Positions 1 through 9,466 of a stretch of DNA of 16,392 bases are shown here, piece by piece. A program made the translations under genes and the position numbers. Source of the stretch: Ichthyophonus hoferi (Eukaryota; Opisthokonta; Ichthyosporea; Ichthyophonida; Ichthyophonidae); contig NAOQ01000807.1 of the NCBI GenBank assembly GCA_002751075.1, positions 11,882-28,273 of the forward strand, written 5' to 3'. Within the stretch, counting starts at the first letter, position 1. Every line of letters begins with the position of its first letter. The notes beneath the pieces are model-generated. The model made no database searches, was not told where the DNA came from, and saw only the letters and a program-made list of their open reading frames with translations.

Positions 1-524
1 GGTCGTTCGGATACCTACCCAGGCACCCAATAGAACAACATGGTGAGTAATTGTATGAAAGTGTTGTTGACTTGAAATTTGTATGAGATATGTTCGGACA
101 ATTACGTGCATGTAAATATGTACCCATCTTTTTTTTTCCTCTTCATTTGCCTCCTTCTTCATTACCTCTTCCCGCTCCCCGTCTTTTTTCTTTTTTTTTC
201 ATCTTACTTAATTTCATACCCAAGTTCGTCATACCAAAAAGGTGAATGTGTTCTTCTAGCTAATTCTTTTCTAATCTTCACAGGTGGGAGTTTGTACTGC
301 TAGAATATAACCTCGAGTTCAGTGTTTCGTTTGAGTATTGTGAAAATGGGCATACTATTATTACTCCCATTCTACCTAGTTTTACTCAACAAGGCATGAA
401 GCAAGTTGTGAGGGGGAGTCATATGGCGGAATATAAGGGGGTCTATTTGCTGAAATTTGACAATTCTTTCTCTTATTTCCGATCTAAGACTGTATACTAT
501 CGTGTGTATTCTGAGACTGTGTAG
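1..524 (+). CDS. GOLD-domain protein, C-terminal end (5' partial, two exons)
   Basis: Seen: exon 1-42 ends at a strong donor (ACATG then GTGAGT). Exon 284-524 follows a good acceptor (TCTTCACAG) and runs 79 codons to TAG at 522-524. The split codon joins as TGG, giving VVRIPT, then 12 residues on WEF, followed by NLEFSVSFEY, RGSHMAEYKGVYLLKFDNS and SKTVYYRVY. Known: this is the GOLD beta-sandwich pattern (VRVPT, WEF, DIGFGVYFEW, GSH, GVYLLKFDNSYS, SKSVYYRVY) of ACBD3/GCP60, Sec14-GOLD and Osh3-type proteins, which acts in protein contacts at Golgi and other membranes. The homology runs across the junction, so it supports the splice. The domain ends the protein here, which fits ACBD3 or Sec14-GOLD order better than Osh3, where GOLD is N-terminal. 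The rest of the gene lies left of the window, so partner domains and function are unknown. Codons end mostly in A or T, unlike RPL6. Confidence 0.82.
43..283 (+). other. Last intron of the GOLD-domain gene, with long pyrimidine tract
   Basis: A GT-AG intron of 241 bases (GTGAGT ... CACAG). Candidate branch sites are GCTAATTC near 259-266 and CTAATC near 271-276. Positions about 125-211 are almost wholly C and T, an unusually long pyrimidine tract that sits 70 or more bases before the acceptor. Any long open frame across this intron is an artefact of that tract. Confidence 0.75.
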
Positions 525-625
525 AATACTATTGGTAAATATAGATTTTATTTAAACCACAAAAACAAGGCAGTTGGTATAAAAGTAAAACTAAAGACAA
601 GTATTGTTTCCATTTAATATGTCCA

Positions 626-631
626 AATAAA
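626..631 (+). terminator. Probable poly(A) signal of the GOLD-domain gene
   Basis: AATAAA lies about 100 bases after the stop codon. It is followed by a T/G-rich stretch (TTTTGGGTATTCCTGTTGTAA near 663-683) of the kind found downstream of cleavage sites. Weaker variants could serve instead in this AT-rich DNA. Confidence 0.5.
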
Positions 632-969
632 GTGGTATCTGGCCTATTGTAATGAATGTATATTTTGGGTATTCCTGTTGTAATTACACTAATCTCTACT
701 ATATGCTTGACTAAATTATGAAAAACTTTATTCCCTTCGTAAAGAAGTGCTTATACGCAATTACAAGAAATACCTTGCTATAATATATAAGAACATTGAA
801 TTTACTATTTAAGCAGTTTAATAAGTTTTGCGGGTCTGTCACACCGCATTGAGGTTTTGAACACATGTTCAATGCACATTAATTTACATATGAATTTTTC
901 TTTAAAATCCAAATCACATAAAAATACTTCTTTTTCATTCATGCGTTTCCGTATGACCAGTTATTAAAT

Positions 970-1005
970 AAAGGTATAAAAATTCCTGTGCGAATTCATA
1001 CCTTT
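970..1005. repeat. Two-step hairpin (8 bp + 5 bp stems)
   Basis: AAAGGTAT (970-977) is the reverse complement of ATACCTTT (998-1005). Inside it, AATTC (981-985) pairs with GAATT (992-996) around a 6-base loop CTGTGC. The two stems are separated by AAA on one side and one C on the other. No function is known. It could be the centre of a small foldback element or chance. Confidence 0.5.
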
Positions 1006-1752
1006 TTGAAATTCTCTTGGTGTATTTGATGAGCCATAATAGCACAAATGATTTAACTTCAAATTACCTCCTCGTTTCAGGTGTAATTGTTATTGCTAAT
1101 TATTAAATTAACTCAAATAGAGAGAAACCAAGAAGATAAATTCGAGTGCAAAACCTGTAGTACTAATTCACCATTGCATAGTCCCGCAAACACATTCACT
1201 AGCTATCTATTTGTTAGTATGCAGGAGTATATAGTTATTTTATGTATATTCAGCACCAAATATAAATCCAAAACAATCCAAAAATAAGTAATTAGGATAA
1301 ATGTTAACAACAATAGCTGAGTATCAATAATTTTTGATACTGATATATTAACTTCAACCGATTACCAAGAATACTATACTATACTATGCAAAAAATGCAT
1401 ACTTAGCTTATACAAAGTGATGCTTAATTAGAGTACTTATGTATAGTATAACAACAATCCCACTAAATACAGTCAAATGGTAAGATCAGATCGCACTTTC
1501 AATATGAAAAAAAAGAAAAGGCTGTGGATGTTCTAATTAGATGTGGCACATATGCTTAACTTGCATAAATGAGGTAATGTATTTGGTTAAAGAATCTAAT
1601 TTGTAAGAATATAACCCATTAACCATAATGATTGGTTGATTAAGGAGAGGAATATTAAGGCCATTGAATCATTCTTTCAATTATTAATCTATTGTTGCTT
1701 ATTGAAAACCGTAAAAAATAAGGACAATTCTTTTTTAAGATGCCTTTGTACT

Positions 1753-1782
1753 AAAAAAAAGAAAAAAAGAAAAAAGAAAGAA
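1753..1782. repeat. Homopurine run (A/G, 30 bases)
   Basis: Thirty consecutive A or G bases, built as runs of A broken by single Gs. A simple low-complexity tract in intergenic DNA. Confidence 0.85.
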
Positions 1783-2169
1783 CTGATTAGGAATTTTTCG
1801 GGCCGTTTTTCATGACTGCTTACTAGAAAAAGGAGTCTTCTTTAGATACCTTCTTAAAATTAATTTCAGTATATACTACTACGTTCAACGCCATGAACTC
1901 CTTCAAATAATACATCTGAACATTAATTCTGATCATTAATACTTAACCATTTTAGCATATAGCGCCACACTCCAATAGGCCTTACCCTCACTATGAATAA
2001 CAATTCAAAATTTTCATCATGGAATATCAAATACTCTTGGAACACGTATGTGAAAAATATTTACGACTCAAACAAAGATTGGCAGTTTAATAATAAAAAT
2101 ATATTTGCAACACTTAATCAACAGAGAAAGACACAATCTCTGCTACTCAATCCAATGCATTGAAGATAT

Positions 2170-2520
2170 CTAGATAAAATACCTCTGTGCACAATTAATA
2201 TTGGCTTCCCAAGGACAAATGCAATCAATTCCTGGCACGTCCTGTATTGCCTTTATCACCACTCCTCCAACTCTCAATCAAGGAAACTGTGGAATGGATG
2301 CTACAGACCGGTATGATAGAGCAATAAAACTGGTATAAAAATTTCGCTTAATACAAAAAACTCTAATAAACATTTCAACAATAGACAGGATTATTTACAA
2401 AGGCAACGCAGAGAATTCCTGTGGGATTCATCACATAACCAAAGCATCAGCATCAGCTAAATGCATGTCAAGGCAACCACACTGATCCATTATCATAGGT
2501 GGAAAATATTCCTGAAAGTG
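2170..2520 (-). other. GC-richer island with coding-like minus-strand frames, unassigned
   Basis: This stretch is clearly less AT-rich than the DNA on either side (2520-3130 is extremely AT-rich). On the minus strand a good acceptor-like TCTCACTTTCAG precedes an open stretch of about 27 codons that ends in TGA near 2437 and includes MIMDQCGCLDMH and LADADALVM. A second open stretch nearer 2180-2280 includes VVIKAIQDVPGIDC. I recognise no family. It may be the last exon of an unknown gene or an old remnant of a mobile element. No upstream exon can be found. Confidence 0.2.
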
Positions 2521-3830
2521 AGACTACGACCAAAACTAAAATATTCATATTAAACTACTAGTTCATGTTATCTATGTATTACATTTTAGTTCTCCATTAT
2601 ATCATTTTTAGCATAATTTTTTTTATTTAATTTACACAGAACGCGGTATAATACATTATTTCTTTAATTTTTACATTTATTTATATGTAGATATAATACG
2701 ATTTAGTTATACATCAATTTAAATATAATATCATAGCATATTTATTATATGAGAAATTCTGATCCGTAATATATACTATGTTAAGATTTCAATCTGTTAC
2801 TGAATGTATACGGGATTAATGTAATAAATATTTTTGCATTTAGAAAATGTATGTATAATTAATTTGCGTTAATATAATTTTGTTCTTAACTTAAGTACCA
2901 ATATTTTAATTGTGTATCTAATGTACTAAGTTATTATAAACAGCTTTAGTTAGTAGAATATAAACAAATGCTAGTGTATTTATATAAAGGAATTTAAAAA
3001 TTTATTTAATGTACTTAGCGTTGTAGATAATAGATAATAAAATATTATAGAAATCCATTCATCTATATCTTCTATATTTAGTAATCTTTATTTATTACTA
3101 TAGATTACACTACATTATCACCCAGATATAATATTTACACAAAAAATTCACTGAATCTTTACAGCTATGTAACAGAATGCCACTGTAGCTTTGATCATAC
3201 TAAATAATTACAATGTCAATGTTGATAAGGAACCGAGATCTACTTGCAGTATTAAAATACTCAAAGGAATATTATAAAATAATCTTAATCCCGATGCTGC
3301 ATCATAACAATTGAAACTACACGGCCATCAAGTTAGCATTTGTGCTTCTGGTCCGGATTCCAATATGTTTTAAATTTTTCAAAAAAAACGCTATTGACAG
3401 TTGAACTGACTCTACTAAATGTGTAAAAGTTGTAGAAATTTCTAATTAACCTATCCTGTCGTAACCATACTGGATGATTATTTACTATGTTGGACATAAT
3501 TATTTTCCAGATTAATCAAATACCGCCTCTTACCAACAACTCTATAACATCAGGTCCGCAAAACATATGTAGTAGATTCCTACTTCCATTAAATTCATTC
3601 ACAATCATAAAATCATAATAAAAAGCCAATAACTATCTGACTCGAATAATTCTGTCAACGCCCATTCTAATGAGCCACTACTAAATGTATAGGGTAGAAC
3701 TACAGAGAAGAAAGTAGTCTATATTTCGCTAAATAGACGCATATTAATTCATTTTTTTACACGTCAATTATGATAGTTGCATGTTTTTAATTCAAACAAG
3801 TACACTTTTGCTAAAGCGGTCGTCCGTCAT

Positions 3831-3856
3831 ATACAATAACTTAATAGTTATTGTAT
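3831..3856. repeat. Perfect hairpin, 11-bp arms, 4-base loop
   Basis: ATACAATAACT (3831-3841) and AGTTATTGTAT (3846-3856) are exact reverse complements around TAAT. A perfect 11-bp arm is more than short AT-rich chance pairs usually give, but no element ends or target-site duplication were seen beside it. Confidence 0.7.
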
Positions 3857-3916
3857 CTACTATAGAACAAACGGTTATTTTTATTAAATGAAAACAGTTA
3901 TTTAGAAGTTAAATGA

Positions 3917-4238
3917 CTAGTGATAATAAAGCTTAGCAATGCACTTGAGGTCATGTTGGAATTGACATTGAAGTTGTCTGGTGTTTTTTTCCATATGTAG
4001 ATCCCTGTGCTCCAACTCCCTGCTTGTTAGATTAAAGGCCTTCTTGTTAGGCCTAAAGATGATTGCCAATCTTTTATCCAACTTTAATGCTGCTATGGTG
4101 TCAGCAAAAAATACATGTTTAGCATTTTTTCCATAAATTGGTGTACTAATAGGTTTTCGTCTTAAATTCTCAAAAGTTAGCAGATTGCATGGATTAACGA
4201 TCCCTTGCAGGAACAACCAGTTAATGCTATATTTCTAT
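3917..4238 (-). other. Open frame of about 107 codons, no ATG start, unassigned
   Basis: A minus-strand frame stays open from about 4238 to a stop at 3917. It has no ATG near its start (a TTG is the first plausible initiator), and its residues look mixed and protein-like rather than low-complexity (for example AALKLDKRLAIIFRPNKKAF, LEHRDLHMEK). I do not recognise a family, and no convincing splice partners are visible. It is longer than most chance frames here, so a decayed transposon or gene fragment is possible, and a chance frame is equally so. Confidence 0.15.
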
Positions 4239-4787
4239 TTTTTTTGTTGAACTTGTCGGTTGTTTTCAGCTAGAAAGTTTTCCAAATGTTTATTTGTTTA
4301 TATTTAATTTAATTACCGTGTTATTTACTTCTATTTTGATTGACTACATATTGATTTTAATTAATTGGGATCGCGATAGTTCAAGTCACCGCAATATACC
4401 TTTAATATTGACTTATATGATCAAGAATTAAGCTGAGGTGCAAACCCCATCGTTATGATAGTGGTAGAAATGACATTTATGGTTTGTACTATTTATACTG
4501 AACGGGTTTCCACACCGTATCTACTTCTGATGGGGATATTACTGACATTGGCGAAGTAGAGTACGACAGAACTGACGCATAATATTGTAATTAGTTTCAT
4601 TCTAATATGAGAAAGAACTATTAATTTTAAAAGTGTTTAAACCAAATCAAAAAAATTCAGCAGAAGAAGCCAGTAGAGCTTAGTAGCACATAATTTGATA
4701 ATTATGTAAAGAGGTTTGCCTTCAAATTAATTTAATATTCTGTTACTAGGTCTTAATTTTACCTTGCATTTAGAGTGACTAATAGAA

Positions 4788-4807
4788 GGTACATACCGGT
4801 ATGTACC
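4788..4807. repeat. Perfect 20-bp palindrome
   Basis: GGTACATACC followed directly by its reverse complement GGTATGTACC, with no spacer. The flanking bases (A on both sides) break the symmetry. Half its bases are G or C in otherwise AT-rich DNA. It could be a dimeric transcription-factor site, the centre of a decayed inverted repeat, or chance. Confidence 0.8.
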
Positions 4808-6959
4808 ATGATATTTTACTTTTTATTTGTTCGGTGTATCCATAGGAGCAACCACACTTAATAGTCAAGTAGGAATTATTACCCAATATAACGATAGTTC
4901 GCTTAATATAGTGCTGATACTTAGTCATAGAGTGCTAAAGTTCATATTGTATAGACTGTTGGCAACTATCAATTGCTATATTTAATTGTTTAGTAAGTAA
5001 TAAGTAATACCAGAGCGGATAGGTCTAACCCATATTTAATCTTTTATTCGACTACATAATCAGGAAGCTGCTATTTCATTTGAACTTTTTTGTTAAAATC
5101 TTCGTTCTAAATTGAATTGTCTACTTATTATCCAGTAATAGGTATCAGGTATGTACAATGGTATAATAATGAAGTATGTGCTTTCATATCAGACTAGGTA
5201 TCTACTTGTTGCATTATATCTTTATTATTCATGAGGCATACATATTCAGGAAAAATTGAGTATAAGCATAAAGCCAATTTTAATTACTTATCATGTTATA
5301 CTTAGTGTAATTTACTTATCTTAAATTAATAACCCTGTTCTAACAATAGAGAACATTTAGTTAGTAAATACATGTCATGATGTAGCTATTGGTTAATAAT
5401 TGTAAATGGGCTTTACAGACTATACCATTGTTCTATTAAATACAAAATCATTTCTGGAAGATTCACGTATCCCGATTAGAATGCCGTAGTTTTTCTCCAA
5501 AATGAAAGTTCAGATATGAATGACTTAAAATTATCTGATAGATGACAATTGTTTTTCTAAAAATATATTTATTGTTTTCTTTGTAATTTTTTTAATATAT
5601 ATATAAAGAAATAACAGTATTTGCAATGATTTCTGAATCGCTAACTACAATTATGTCTCATATTAAGTTGGAATAATTAAATGCTTGAACATGCATAATA
5701 TCTTGTTAACTTCAAATTGTTGGAATAAATAATATAATATTGAAGTATTTCAGCTACTACCGACGATAGGCTGCATACTTTATTATGTCTTGTATGAAAA
5801 CACACTGTTTATTGGTTTTTTTTGTATATTTAATAGTTGTAAGTTGTAATATTACGCTAATAATTGGAACTATTTATATACACGATTAAGCGATTTACTG
5901 AGTCACTAACCTCATATGGCTTTATATGATTGGTTACTGTTATCTAGAAGTATCTGATTGGAGATGCGGCTCATAAATTCTATTAAGTACAATACTTATA
6001 AATAGATATTTAATCTCGGTACTAGTATACCGATTGGCCCGTGGCTTGGGGTTAGGTTCTCACCATATAGAAGGTATTTCGTTTATGTAAAGTACGTCCT
6101 CTCATTGGTATTGAGGAATAAGTTCAGATAAAAGGAGTGGCATAGGAGGTCGCACACATAATCCCCTTTTATTAAGAAAATAGTTTAGATTCAAAATTTT
6201 GAACTATCCTTGTGAGGACCATATTTGAATATGCTGACAGGTCAGTAGATAAGCGGGAAACTATATAATGCCAACCCAGTTCATTAGTAATGACCGAAAA
6301 AATGATTTAATAAAGTCCTTTTTACTTCTTAGTATGAGCCTTCATCCAAAACCATTCTTCTGTCTGTGAACAGAAGAAAAAAACTTATGTTGATCTTTCT
6401 GCGTAATGAGTCATACAGTCAATTATTCTGGCAAATAAGTTGAAAGATATAGTATAGTATACCTTTCTAGCAACTACAGAAGTTATCAGAGTCGAAAGTT
6501 GGAAATGAAGGTTGCACCACTAAGTTTTTATTGTCTTGGTTCTCCAATAGGTCCTAGTCCTCATTCACCTTGATTTTGCAGTTCATGAGTTGGTTGTTAC
6601 TACTATTAAATATTTTTATATGGGATAAGGCATTCACAATCCGCACTAGGCTTTTCTAGTTTGATTGGGCTACTATTTAAAACATAACTGGCAATTTGGT
6701 ACGACTAATTATATAATATATTTTAATGCAAGTTCGACATGCATAGATGGTGTATTAAGTTCAAGACTAAGACGATGCTATATAGATTGAGTTGATCTTA
6801 TGATGATGCCAAAATCAACTAAAAAAAGAAGTACAAATACATATACACAATGTTATTTACTAGACACTGCCATTTTTAACTAAAATATGTGCATACCTAA
6901 AACTGTTTTCCATCGGCTCATTTTTTATGCTGTGAGCATAGTTAAATGCATGTGTCAGT

Positions 6960-7270
6960 AAGATTAAGCACATGGGTGAGTAATGGGAAGAATAATTACA
7001 TATGAGAGAATAATAAATATAATGGGCAATGCAAAATATAGGAACAGAGAAGATAAAAAGAAAAGAAACAGATAAAATTAAGTGCATGCATAAGGATATT
7101 TGCTGTGTAGTCCTAGAGTCATGGACCAGTACAGATAAATAGTATATATGAAAAGGCTTAAACCAAATAAAATGACAAGGACATAAGATGTAGGTGAAAA
7201 AAAATATGTAGATGAAAAAAAGTAGTTGAAAATAAATACAATTTTTTTGGGGATTAAGAAAAAAAAATAG
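6960..7270. other. Purine-skewed block
   Basis: The + strand is strongly A/G-rich here. This lowers the number of stop codons on the minus strand and produces a 158-codon open frame (6860-7336) rich in F, I, Y and L. That frame lacks an ATG start (GTG at 7336) and has no recognisable domain, so I read it as a by-product of composition rather than a membrane protein. Confidence 0.6.
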
Positions 7271-8376
7271 TATGCACACCACAACAGACACTAGCGGAAG
7301 TCTTTTTACATTTTGTATCCTCGGTCTTTGTAACACATCCTATCATGATGGTTGACAACAATATTAGCGCTGGAGAAAAAGCCTTTGAATATGACAAGAT
7401 ATTAATTAACACAAAAAATGATAGAGGTGCTGTGCAAATAAATGCAAAGTATACTGCATTATGCTGTCGGTTTACTCTTTTAAATAATTTGGTCTTACGT
7501 AATAATTGAAATGGGCCTTAATCAACGATACGGTATTTCATTTTATATAGCAAGGCAATTGTGTGTCTGCTGCACACGATTTTTTTACTACTCACATGTA
7601 TAGGTGAGGGCATATTTTTATTTCCACACTCAACAGTAAGGTCATGTCAAAGGTTTCATATACACTAGGGGAAAATAACATTGTATATGTTCACAATTAG
7701 TTGAGAAGAGATGTCAAGGCAGTGTATCTTGCAATTCCAAAAGCTACATCATTTTACACCTAAAACTCAAGTTATAACCCCAGTAATCGAATATATTGCA
7801 ACTCCTTAAGCTAAAAAGCATATAAAAATCCCACTATGTAATAATAGTATATTGCATTATTATGCAATTTAAATGATAGATTTATATCAGGTTTAACCTA
7901 AAATATAGGTGAAGCTTATTACATATTTACGACGCTAATGATAATCATTGGCTAATTGTATTATACAAACCTATCGGACCAATTAATTACACTTTATAAT
8001 AGTCCATATATGGCTTTATTCTTGCATTCATTTAACGTTATTATGTTATTATAGATAAACAAAAATGACAAGGCTTTCAGCAGATAACCTGTAGTAACAT
8101 TTAAATAATGAACAGCACCGAGCTAAACCAATAATATGAAAAATGTACGTAACACATTTTCGCCTATTCATGACTTGTGTAGTTGAATCCTTCAATAGTT
8201 GCAGTAACTTAATAAAGACAGATTTACTAGTGATTATTAGAGCAGTATGTTAACAGTAGCTTGCTTTATTTTTTAATATTATATTAATTTTGGTTTATAC
8301 AGCACATACTCAAATTTAAAAAAGGACGACGATGGATTGACAGGCAGGCATTATAGAATTGTGAAAGGCCCGCGGT

Positions 8377-8388
8377 GAGAATATTCTC
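8377..8388. repeat. 12-bp palindrome GAGAATATTCTC
   Basis: Perfect palindrome in a GC-richer patch about 570 bases before the presumed RPL6 transcription start. nGAAn-type inverted units resemble heat-shock-factor sites (GAA/TTC arrays), but only one GAATATTC core is present, so a regulatory role is speculative. Confidence 0.45.
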
Positions 8389-8525
8389 TAACCAGTAACA
8401 AGAAAAATAACAGAATTCATCATTTTTATTTCTTTGTAATCTTCCCCAAGGCGAGATATACCACGCAACAGCTCAAAAAAAAGCCATCATGTCGCGGTGT
8501 GAAAGTGTAACATGTTTTAAACGTA

Positions 8526-8546
8526 GGTCTTCAAATTTCGAAGACC
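8526..8546. repeat. Hairpin GGTCTTC / GAAGACC, 7-base loop
   Basis: Seven-base arms (8526-8532 and 8540-8546) around AAATTTC, about 410 bases before the presumed RPL6 transcription start. No known role; short enough to be chance. Confidence 0.45.
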
Positions 8547-8952
8547 GTCATTAAAAAAGGCCCATCGCAATAAGATATTATGAGTAATAAAAAACTTGCT
8601 TCATAAAAGAGAGAATAGAAACTACATAAACACTAACGATACACCTGAAGCTCGAAATTTATACTTAACTAACAAAAAAAAAATAACACGTAATCACTAA
8701 TATATAGGATTATACTACTGACTACTGAATACAGCCTGATCTGACTTACAATAAGCCTCGTGCTTTAGCGTTATTCACTAAGCCAGATTATGATTGGGCA
8801 ATAAAAAATTTGCGTAACAGAAAATAAAATATACTAGAACTATTCGTTCTCCAAACATCACTTTATGTAAGACTTGCGCAAGTTTACAATTAGACTGTTG
8901 TTTCGCACATTAGCCTTGGTACCCTGTGGACAAAATCATCGCTGCCCCTTTA

Positions 8953-8982
8953 CCTCTTTCTCTTCCAGCGAAAGTCTTCAAG
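8953..8982 (+). promoter_or_regulatory. RPL6: Probable RPL6 transcription start (TOP-like tract) and non-coding exon 1
   Basis: Seen: CCTCTTTCTCTTCC (8953-8966), then a short stretch ending CTTCAAG with a donor-like GTAGTT at 8983. Known: ribosomal protein mRNAs often start with a C followed by a pyrimidine run (TOP), and their genes often carry an intron in or next to the 5'UTR. Inferred: transcription starts in this run and a leader exon of about 30 bases is joined to the acceptor CAG at 9464-9466, directly before the ATG. Support: unspliced DNA just before the ATG contains upstream ATGs that would disturb translation. Against: the acceptor has no good pyrimidine tract or nearby branch site. 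Confidence 0.45.
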
Positions 8983-9466
8983 GTAGTTTTTTCACCCGTA
9001 GTGTAGTTCTTAGCAATCTTTTTTCAATCCAGATCAATCTTTTCGCCAGTTTTAAAATTTATCAAAACACTCATTTTCTACAAAAAAAATTTGATATTAC
9101 CGTCCAAAGTGAATTTCAAAATAATAATTTTTTTTTTTTTGGATATTGTCAATCAATTAAATCAGCTTGCCATTTATTTAAATCAAAGCTATCCATAATC
9201 ATCCGGATACATAAGAGTATGGAATATTATTTCAGGAAAAATTACGGCATGATGAACCTCGGCAATTGTATCGACGTATCAGGGAGTATAAATTGGGGGA
9301 TTTATTTTCTGGGCTATACGTGGGTAAATAATTGGGCATGTGCCCAGGGCAAATTTTTCCTATATTAAAACATCGACTCTAATGGAACCCATGATCCTTG
9401 TTTCAATCGTGGCCACCGCAATTTATATGAAGCAATAAATAATCGTATGTGGTGTTGGGAATACAG
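8983..9466 (+). other. RPL6: Possible 5'UTR intron of RPL6
   Basis: Bounded by GTAGTT and ATACAG, 484 bases. It contains a T13 run (9128-9140), an 18-codon upstream frame (9382-9438) and an ATG at 9447 whose frame overlaps the RPL6 start out of phase. The 164-codon open frame crossing it (8874-9368) begins at TTG, overlaps the presumed start site and looks like a by-product of T-richness. Confidence 0.45.

Larger units (their letters stand above)
632..8952. other. AT-rich intergenic region, no gene recognised
   Basis: About 8.3 kb in which I could not support any gene on either strand. Open frames are short, lack ATG starts or are low-complexity. The tract holds scattered palindromes, an A/G run, a purine-skewed block (about 6960-7270), a slightly GC-richer island with coding-like frames (about 2170-2520) and an unassigned minus-strand open frame (3917-4238). 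The promoter of RPL6 must lie near its right end. Old, eroded transposon copies are likely in such a tract, but none shows recognisable ends or domains. Confidence 0.6.

Noticed and set aside
1993-2163. 56-codon + strand frame starting with ATG (MNNNSKFSSW)
   Set aside because: N/K-rich composition typical of AT-rich DNA, no domain and no gene context.
4502-4582. 26-codon acidic stretch (TSDGDITDIGEVEYD) resembling a protein C-terminus
   Set aside because: Too short, no acceptor directly before it, and no recognised family; chance in a locally GC-richer patch cannot be excluded.
8874-9368. 164-codon + strand open frame before RPL6
   Set aside because: It starts at TTG, runs across the presumed RPL6 start site and 5'UTR intron, has no domain, and is favoured by the T-rich composition.
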